NCBI GenBank assembly: GCA_020854105.1
Contig: JADZGB010000043.1
Location: 186,001 to 250,000, forward strand
Reading direction: 5' to 3'
From: Burkholderiales bacterium
GTDB taxonomy: Bacteria; Pseudomonadota; Gammaproteobacteria; Burkholderiales; SHXO01
Length of the DNA stretch: 64,000 nucleotides
Part shown: piece by piece, positions 59,052 to 64,000 of the stretch
Layout of the letters: each line of letters opens with the position of its first letter
Numbering within the stretch: position 1 is the first letter of the stretch
Program-made: the position numbers and the translations under genes
The notes under the pieces: generated by a model
Told to the model about the DNA's origin: nothing
The model's database searches: none
What the model saw: only the letters and a program-made list of their open reading frames with translations

Positions 59052-61637
59052 ATGGCGTCTCGTCCGCGGACGCCACGACCAAGCGAACTTGCAAGGTTGC
59101 GCGAGCGGCTCGCGCATGGCCGAGCGACCCTCGAATCCCGGTACCGCACCCGGGCCCACCCGCGGCAATATCTGGCTCGCCACAGCGCACTGGTGGATCG
59201 GGTATTGCGCGAGGTGTGGCGCATCGACGCGCTCCCCCCCGCGCTGACCCTGGCCGCAGTCGGCGGATACGGACGCCAGGGTCTCTTCCCCCATTCGGAC
59301 GTCGACGTGCTGGTGCTCCTGCCCGAGCACTGCAGCCAGGTCATGCGCGAATCGGCAGCGTCCCTGGTGAGCAGACTGTGGGATGTCGGAGTGGAACTCG
59401 CGCACAGCGTGCGCACCATCGAGGAGTGCCTGCAGGAGGCGGCACAGGATGTCACGGTGCAGACCAACCTCACCGAGGCACGCTGGGTCGCCGGAGACAA
59501 GAAGTTGTTCTCGGACTTCATGCATGCGATGCGCGGTGCTCTGGATCCGCGCGCATTCATGGAGGCCAAGCTGCTCGAGCAGCAGCAGCGCCATAACCGT
59601 TTCCAGGAAACGGCCTACAACCTGGAGCCAAATCTGAAGGAAGGTCCAGGAGGACTGCGCGATCTGATCAACATCCTCTGGATCAGCAGTACGACCGGCC
59701 ACGGCTCGACGTGGCGCGCGCTGGCGGATCACGACATCGTCACGCACGAGGAGGCGGCACGGATCGGCCGGCGCGAGCAGGTGCTGCAGGACCTCCGGAT
59801 CCGGCTGCATATGCACGCGCGCCGGCGCGAGGATCGCCTGCTGTTCGATCTCCAGACACCCCTCGCGCTCGAGATGGGGTATTCCGATACGCGGAGTCGT
59901 CGTGCGAGCGAGCGCCTGATGCAGCGGTACTACCGTACGGCCAGGGCGGTCACTCAGCTCAACGAGATCATCCTCCAGAATCTGCGTACAGCCGAGATGC
60001 ACACGCAGCCGGTACACGCACGTGCACTGAACGACAGGTTCGAAGTCCGCAACGAGCTGCTCGCTGCCATCGACGCGCCTCTGTTCGAGTGCGACCCTCG
60101 GGCAATTCTCGAGGTGTTCGAGTTGATGCAGCGCCATCCCGAATTGAAGGGGATCGAGGGCACGACCCTGCGGGCGCTATGGCGAGCGGCCCGCGCAATC
60201 GATGAACAGTTCCGGGGGGATCCGGTGAACCACGCCCGCTTCCTCGGGATGTTCCGCCACGGCCAAGGTCTCACGCACGCGTTGCGCAGGATGAACCGCT
60301 ACGACGTGCTTGGCCGCTATCTCCCGGTGTTCGGGCGTATCGTCGGCCAGATGCAGCACGATCTCTTCCACGTCTACACGGTGGACGAGCACATCCTGAT
60401 GGTGGTGCGCAACCTTCGTCGCTTCGCCGTGCCCGAGATGGCGCACGAATACCCTCTCTGCAGCCGGCTCATCAGCGAGTTCGACAAGCCGGAACTGCTG
60501 TACATCGCCGGATTGTTCCACGACATCGCCAAGGGCCGGGGTGGCGACCACTCGCAGCTTGGACAGGCCGACGCGCGCGCGTTCTGCGTGGAACATGGAC
60601 TGGCGCAGGAGGAATCCGATCTGGTGTCCTGGCTGGTGGAACAGCATCTGCACATGTCGTCGGTGGCGCAGAAGCGAGACCTGTCCGATCCTGCCGTGAT
60701 CGCCGACTTCGCGCACGTGGTGCAGACCGAACGCAGGCTGGTTGCCCTGTATCTGCTCACGGTAGCCGATGTACGCGGCACCAGCCCCAAGGTATGGAAC
60801 GCATGGAAAGGCAAGCTTCTCGAGGATCTGTTCTGGTCGACCCGGCGCTTCCTGGGCGGCGATACCGACCCTGCCGGCAGCCGCCTGCAAGCCCGACAGG
60901 CGCTGGCGCTGGAGAAGCTGCGGCTGTACGCCGTACCCGAAGGCGCACACGAGAAGCTGTGGCGCACGCTCGATACGCCGTATTTCCTGCGGCATGATGC
61001 ACGCGAGATCGCATGGCACGCGCGGCTGCTCAACTATCGGGTGGATACGAAAACACCGGTGGTGAAGGCGCGCCTGAGCCCGGTGGGCGAAGGGCTGCAG
61101 GTACTCATCTACGCCGCGGACCAGCCGAGCCTGTTCGCGCGCATCTGCTCGTTCTTCGAGCGCACGAGCCTGAGCATCGCCGAAGCGAAGATCTACACGA
61201 CCACGACCGGCTACGCCCTCGACACCTTCCAGGTGCTCGACCCCAGCCGCGCGCTGGGCGAGTATCGCGACATCATCGCTTATGTCGAGCATGAACTGAC
61301 TGCCCAGCTGACCACGGGCGGCCCGCTGCCGCCACCAGTTCGCGGGCGTGTCAGCCGTCGGGTGCGAAGCTTTCCGATGGTCCCCGAAGTCAGCATCCGG
61401 CCGGATGAACGAGGCAACGCCTGGTATCTCTCCTTCACCGCCGGGGATCGCCCCGGACTGCTTTCTTCCGTGGCCCGCGTGCTGGTCGATTACGACATCA
61501 GCGTGCAGACGGCCAAGATCAATACGCTGGGTGAGCGCGCCGAGGACAGCTTCGTCGTGACCGGCGAGGCGTTGCACGAGACGCGCAACGTGATCAAGCT
61601 CGAGAGCGATCTGATTGCTCAGCTCGCGACGAACTAG
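59052..61637 (+). CDS. glnD: bifunctional PII uridylyltransferase / uridylyl-removing enzyme
   Basis: 861 residues. Nucleotidyltransferase motif VGGYGRQGLFPHSDVDVLVL, PII-UTase helical region with ETAYNLEPNLKEGPGGLRDL, an HD phosphohydrolase (GLFHDIAKGRGGDHSQLG), and two C-terminal ACT domains (AADQPSLFARICSFFERTSL and FTAGDRPGLLSSVARVLVDY). It reads glutamine and uridylylates PII to set nitrogen metabolism. It ends 3 bp from the convergent fhlB-like gene. Confidence 0.97.
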   Translation: MASRPRTPRPSELARLRERLAHGRATLESRYRTRAHPRQYLARHSALVDRVLREVWRIDALPPALTLAAVGGYGRQGLFPHSDVDVLVLLPEHCSQVMRESAASLVSRLWDVGVELAHSVRTIEECLQEAAQDVTVQTNLTEARWVAGDKKLFSDFMHAMRGALDPRAFMEAKLLEQQQRHNRFQETAYNLEPNLKEGPGGLRDLINILWISSTTGHGSTWRALADHDIVTHEEAARIGRREQVLQDLRIRLHMHARRREDRLLFDLQTPLALEMGYSDTRSRRASERLMQRYYRTARAVTQLNEIILQNLRTAEMHTQPVHARALNDRFEVRNELLAAIDAPLFECDPRAILEVFELMQRHPELKGIEGTTLRALWRAARAIDEQFRGDPVNHARFLGMFRHGQGLTHALRRMNRYDVLGRYLPVFGRIVGQMQHDLFHVYTVDEHILMVVRNLRRFAVPEMAHEYPLCSRLISEFDKPELLYIAGLFHDIAKGRGGDHSQLGQADARAFCVEHGLAQEESDLVSWLVEQHLHMSSVAQKRDLSDPAVIADFAHVVQTERRLVALYLLTVADVRGTSPKVWNAWKGKLLEDLFWSTRRFLGGDTDPAGSRLQARQALALEKLRLYAVPEGAHEKLWRTLDTPYFLRHDAREIAWHARLLNYRVDTKTPVVKARLSPVGEGLQVLIYAADQPSLFARICSFFERTSLSIAEAKIYTTTTGYALDTFQVLDPSRALGEYRDIIAYVEHELTAQLTTGGPLPPPVRGRVSRRVRSFPMVPEVSIRPDERGNAWYLSFTAGDRPGLLSSVARVLVDYDISVQTAKINTLGERAEDSFVVTGEALHETRNVIKLESDLIAQLATN

Positions 61638-61640
61638 GCC

Positions 61641-61934
61641 TCATACCTGCGGGGGCGGCAGGGATTCGCCAGCCTCGACCCGATACAGCCACGCGAGCAG
61701 CTCGGCCACGGCGAGGTAGAGCTGAGGCGGGATGCGCTCGTCCATGTCCACCTGCATGAGCAACGCCACCAGCTCGGGCGATTCGTGCACGTAGACGCCT
61801 GCATCGCGCGCGTGTTCTATGATGGTCCGGGCGATCTGGCCCCGCCCCTTCGCCACGACCCGGGGCGCACCGTCCTCCTGCTGGTACGCGAGCGCCACGG
61901 CCAGCGGCGATCGCTCGGCATCAGTCGGAGACAT
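61641..61934 (-). CDS. FlhB C-terminal-domain-like flagellar export protein (FhlB/YlqH type)
   Basis: 97 residues. It corresponds to the cytoplasmic end of FlhB/YscU (ALAYQQEDGAPRVVAKGRGQ, VHESPELVALLMQVDMDERI, LYLAVAELLAWLYRVE) without membrane domain or the NPTH autocleavage site. Such stand-alone proteins can partly replace the FlhB C-terminus in substrate switching. It overlaps fliK by 14 bp. Confidence 0.82.
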   Translation of the reverse strand: MSPTDAERSPLAVALAYQQEDGAPRVVAKGRGQIARTIIEHARDAGVYVHESPELVALLMQVDMDERIPPQLYLAVAELLAWLYRVEAGESLPPPQV

Positions 61935-62982
61935 CGAACCCCACCAGGATCAGTTGCACATCGCTTAGCTGATCGACGAGGGCCGGGTGACCCTCCCGCA
62001 GCTCGGCGACGGCTGCGGGCGCATTTGCACTCATGCGCACGCGCAGCTGCTGGCCGGACATCTGCAGCACGGCCTCCACGCTCCCCAGCCGCGGCAGCTC
62101 GAGCCTCAGGCGCGAGGTCCAAACGTGTTCGACGTCGGCATCGCCCTGCGCATGACTGTCCTCCTCGATCTCCATGCGCAGATCCTGACCAGGCCACGCC
62201 TGGCCCTGCCATGCGATCTGTCCGGTATGCAACGCCTCGAGCTGCGCCTTCACTTGCGGCAGTGCAGCCGGGTGCACGGGCTCGTGCGCAGCGTCGTCGC
62301 TCTGCGTCGCGGGTGCGGCCAGCCGGTCCGATGACGTCGTCGATGCCTCCGAGAGCGGCGCCGCGTGCCTGGAACTGCTGTCGGGAACAGGAATGCGGCC
62401 TTGGGGCTCCTTGCGAAGGTACTCCAGCGCCAGCCGCCCTTGCGCCCAATGCTCGAGGTGCGATTCGTAGAACATTCCGCTGCGCGTGACGTGTTCCTGC
62501 AGCGCGGAGGCAAGCGAACGGGTATCCAGGGGAAGCCCGGGTACGAGCGGCTTCGCCTCTTTCGCGGCGGGAGCCTCCACCCTGCTCTCGTCGACAAGCG
62601 CCGTGACCAGCGATTCGAGCCGCCGTGCTGCAGCGCTGATATCCACCTGCCTGCCGGCACCGCTTGCCTGCGGGCTTGCCTGTTCGGAAGCGCCGCCGTC
62701 AAGGGCAAAGGTCACTCGGGGAGACGCCGACACGAAGACGAGGTCGAGCTTCTGCCCTGCGAATGCGCCAGGCGGAGCGGGCGTATCGAACACGAAGTTG
62801 CCCACGCGCAGGATCGCACGCTCGGTGCCGCGAAGAGACTCTATGGTGGCGGCGACTCGATCGCCGGGCCTCCAGGGAAGTTCCGCCGCATCGCCGCGCC
62901 GGATGGCGGTATCCGTGCGCAGCTGGCCTTCGAGCGATCCGCGCAGAAGCTGGATTTGGGCAGCGAGTAACCGATCAGCCAT
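61921..62982 (-). CDS. fliK: flagellar hook-length control protein FliK-like
   Basis: 353 residues from the ATG at 62982. A low-complexity middle is followed by the FliK C-terminal domain (LRLELPRLGSVEAVLQMSGQ, VRMSANAPAAVAELREG, VDQLSDVQLILVGFDV). It controls hook length and the export switch with FlhB. The start is uncertain: an ATG at 63135 would add 51 residues without similarity. The 241 bp upstream hold only a TACAAT box on the minus strand (63158-63163). Confidence 0.72.
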   Translation of the reverse strand: MADRLLAAQIQLLRGSLEGQLRTDTAIRRGDAAELPWRPGDRVAATIESLRGTERAILRVGNFVFDTPAPPGAFAGQKLDLVFVSASPRVTFALDGGASEQASPQASGAGRQVDISAAARRLESLVTALVDESRVEAPAAKEAKPLVPGLPLDTRSLASALQEHVTRSGMFYESHLEHWAQGRLALEYLRKEPQGRIPVPDSSSRHAAPLSEASTTSSDRLAAPATQSDDAAHEPVHPAALPQVKAQLEALHTGQIAWQGQAWPGQDLRMEIEEDSHAQGDADVEHVWTSRLRLELPRLGSVEAVLQMSGQQLRVRMSANAPAAVAELREGHPALVDQLSDVQLILVGFDVSD

Positions 62983-63223
62983 TGCGCGTGCAGAGGTCAG
63001 GACGTCAACCGGGGCGACGGGCCCGGCGGATCGAAGCGAACAGAGGCAAAGCTCTTGCGGCGTCGCGACGGCCAGCCGGGCTGCGCCTTGCGGGAATCCC
63101 GGCTTGGCTCGGCACCTGGCTCGCCATGCTTCCATGGCATGCGGGTTCCGACGCGTGATTGTACGGCGGACGGAAAGTCGAGGCGTCGCAGCGTAGCACC
63201 CGGGAATCAGTGCGCCAGGCCGG

Positions 63224-63544
63224 TCAGGAGCCGTAGGTGCGACTCAGGCGCTGCTCCGTACTGACGCTGTTGAGGATATCGCGCAGCTCGTGCATCCAGT
63301 CCTGCGACAGGAGCTGGATTTCCTCGTCCATCTTCAGGATCTGCGCGACGATATCGCGTTTGCGAGATGCCGTGCCATCGCGTGCGGGGGACGGATCGTG
63401 AGTACGCAGATCGTCGATGACCCGGCTGCGGTCAGACTCGAACTTCACGAGATTGTCCCAGTCACCGTTGCGCGCGAACGTAAGCATGTCGCGCGTCAAC
63501 GACAACGCGTGCTCGTATGCAGCGAGCACGCCCATTCCGTTCAC
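63224..63544 (-). CDS. fliT: flagellar chaperone FliT
   Basis: 106 residues, all-helical. AYEHALSLTRDMLTFARNGD and ILKMDEEIQLLSQDWMHELR match the FliT family, the chaperone of the filament cap FliD that also restrains FlhDC. It is 4 bp behind fliS, as in other flagellar operons. Sequence conservation is low, so the call leans on position too. Confidence 0.8.
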   Translation of the reverse strand: MNGMGVLAAYEHALSLTRDMLTFARNGDWDNLVKFESDRSRVIDDLRTHDPSPARDGTASRKRDIVAQILKMDEEIQLLSQDWMHELRDILNSVSTEQRLSRTYGS

Positions 63545-63548
63545 GAGA

Positions 63549-64000
63549 TCAGGCCCGACCGTAGCTCATTGCAGGCACGCGTTCCGGGTCCGGCTTCTGG
63601 TCGGGGGAAGCAGCGCGCCGGGTATCGCGCTCGAGCTGTTCCCAGGCACCGCGCAAGTCGATCATCAGCTTCATCGCCTCGTCGACCGAGGCTTCGTGCC
63701 CCTTAAGGTTGGCATACAGCAGTCTGTTGCTGATGTAATCGTAGAGGTTGGCGAGATTCTCCGCGATGTCGCCGCCGATCTGCCGGTCCAGCACTGCCGA
63801 CAGTCCCTCGTCGATGATGGCGATCGCTTTCGACAGTGCTTCGCCTCGCGCACTGACGTCCCCGCTCGCGAACGCCGCCTTCGACTGCATCATCGCCCGG
63901 ATGGCTCCGTCGTACAGCATGATGACCAGACGTTGCGGACTCGCAGCCTCTACTCCGGTTTCCAGGTCCGTGCGTGCATACCTGTCGACCCCACGAGCGG
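63549..64000 (-). CDS. fliS: flagellin chaperone FliS (N-terminus cut by window edge)
   Basis: At least 149 residues; the frame stays open to the window edge with ARGVDRYARTDLETGVEAAS, then PQRLVIMLYDGAIRAM, so the start is just outside. The helical core (LANLYDYISNRLLYANLKGH, LMIDLRGAWEQLE) is FliS. It binds flagellin C-termini and prevents early polymerisation. The ATG at 63920 is internal, not the start. Confidence 0.93.
   Translation of the reverse strand, partial: ARGVDRYARTDLETGVEAASPQRLVIMLYDGAIRAMMQSKAAFASGDVSARGEALSKAIAIIDEGLSAVLDRQIGGDIAENLANLYDYISNRLLYANLKGHEASVDEAMKLMIDLRGAWEQLERDTRRAASPDQKPDPERVPAMSYGRA

Noticed and set aside
62983-63223. FliA-type promoter before fliK
   Set aside because: Only a TACAAT box is visible on the minus strand; no TAAAGTTT-like -35 at the right distance.

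Overview
The window is chromosomal core DNA of a GC-rich betaproteobacterium. Three things point there: the gene order (mdh divergent from gntR-sdhCDAB-sdhE-gltA-sucAB-lpd-zapE; yceD-rpmF-plsX-fabHDG-acpP-fabF-mltG-tmk-holB-pilZ-tatD; rluC operon divergent from rne), the protein signatures, and the flagellar genes. I cannot fix the order or family; Rhodocyclales/Burkholderiales-type synteny fits best. I see no insertion sequence, prophage, CRISPR array or rRNA gene.

Layout. 1-17964 is central carbon metabolism. A minus-strand operon mdh / CoA-ester lyase / prpB (cut by the window edge) is divergent from a long plus-strand run: GntR regulator, succinate dehydrogenase, its assembly factor SdhE, citrate synthase, the 2-oxoglutarate dehydrogenase complex, ZapE, an acrylyl-CoA-reductase-type oxidoreductase and propionyl-CoA synthetase. 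The divergent promoter carries a regular operator-like array of four TCTTA/TAAGA half-sites, so the TCA cycle and propionate/methylcitrate use are probably co-regulated. 17967-20040 holds three exported proteins: two cupins, one without its metal-binding histidines, and a metallo-beta-lactamase-fold protein with a degenerate active site. 20311-23169 has HU, tRNA-Leu(UAA), a C-terminally shortened GlpD-like protein and a membrane protein whose gene overlaps glpD tail to tail.

23249-28744 is a motility operon. A FliA-like promoter precedes motA and motB, followed by a membrane-anchored methyltransferase, an HDOD protein, a GYF-like tail-anchored protein and a SpoU-type RNA methyltransferase. 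28827-34769 holds an acyl-CoA dehydrogenase, an exported unknown, a three-gene operon (beta-hydroxyacid dehydrogenase plus a split sulfopyruvate/phosphonopyruvate-decarboxylase-like enzyme) and a chemoreceptor. 45093 down to 34946 is one dense minus-strand run for fatty-acid/phospholipid synthesis, DNA replication, cell wall and pilus functions. 45186-58073 holds Maf, an RsmI-like methylase, the sppA/Rieske/HAD/RluC operon, RNase E with a structured leader, a low-molecular-weight phosphatase, UvrB, an aromatic/aspartate aminotransferase, an AsmA-like protein and tRNA-Asn. 58246-64000 has methionine aminopeptidase, the PII uridylyltransferase GlnD, and the flagellar genes fhlB-like, fliK, fliT and fliS (cut by the edge).

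A recurring signal is a -10 box followed at once by a GC-rich discriminator (TAnnATGCGC-like) in front of hupB, tRNA-Leu, acpP, yceD and the aminotransferase. These are growth-linked genes, and this is the promoter type sensitive to ppGpp/DksA in proteobacteria. Several convergent gene pairs meet with 0-25 bp between them or overlap, leaving no room for ordinary terminators.
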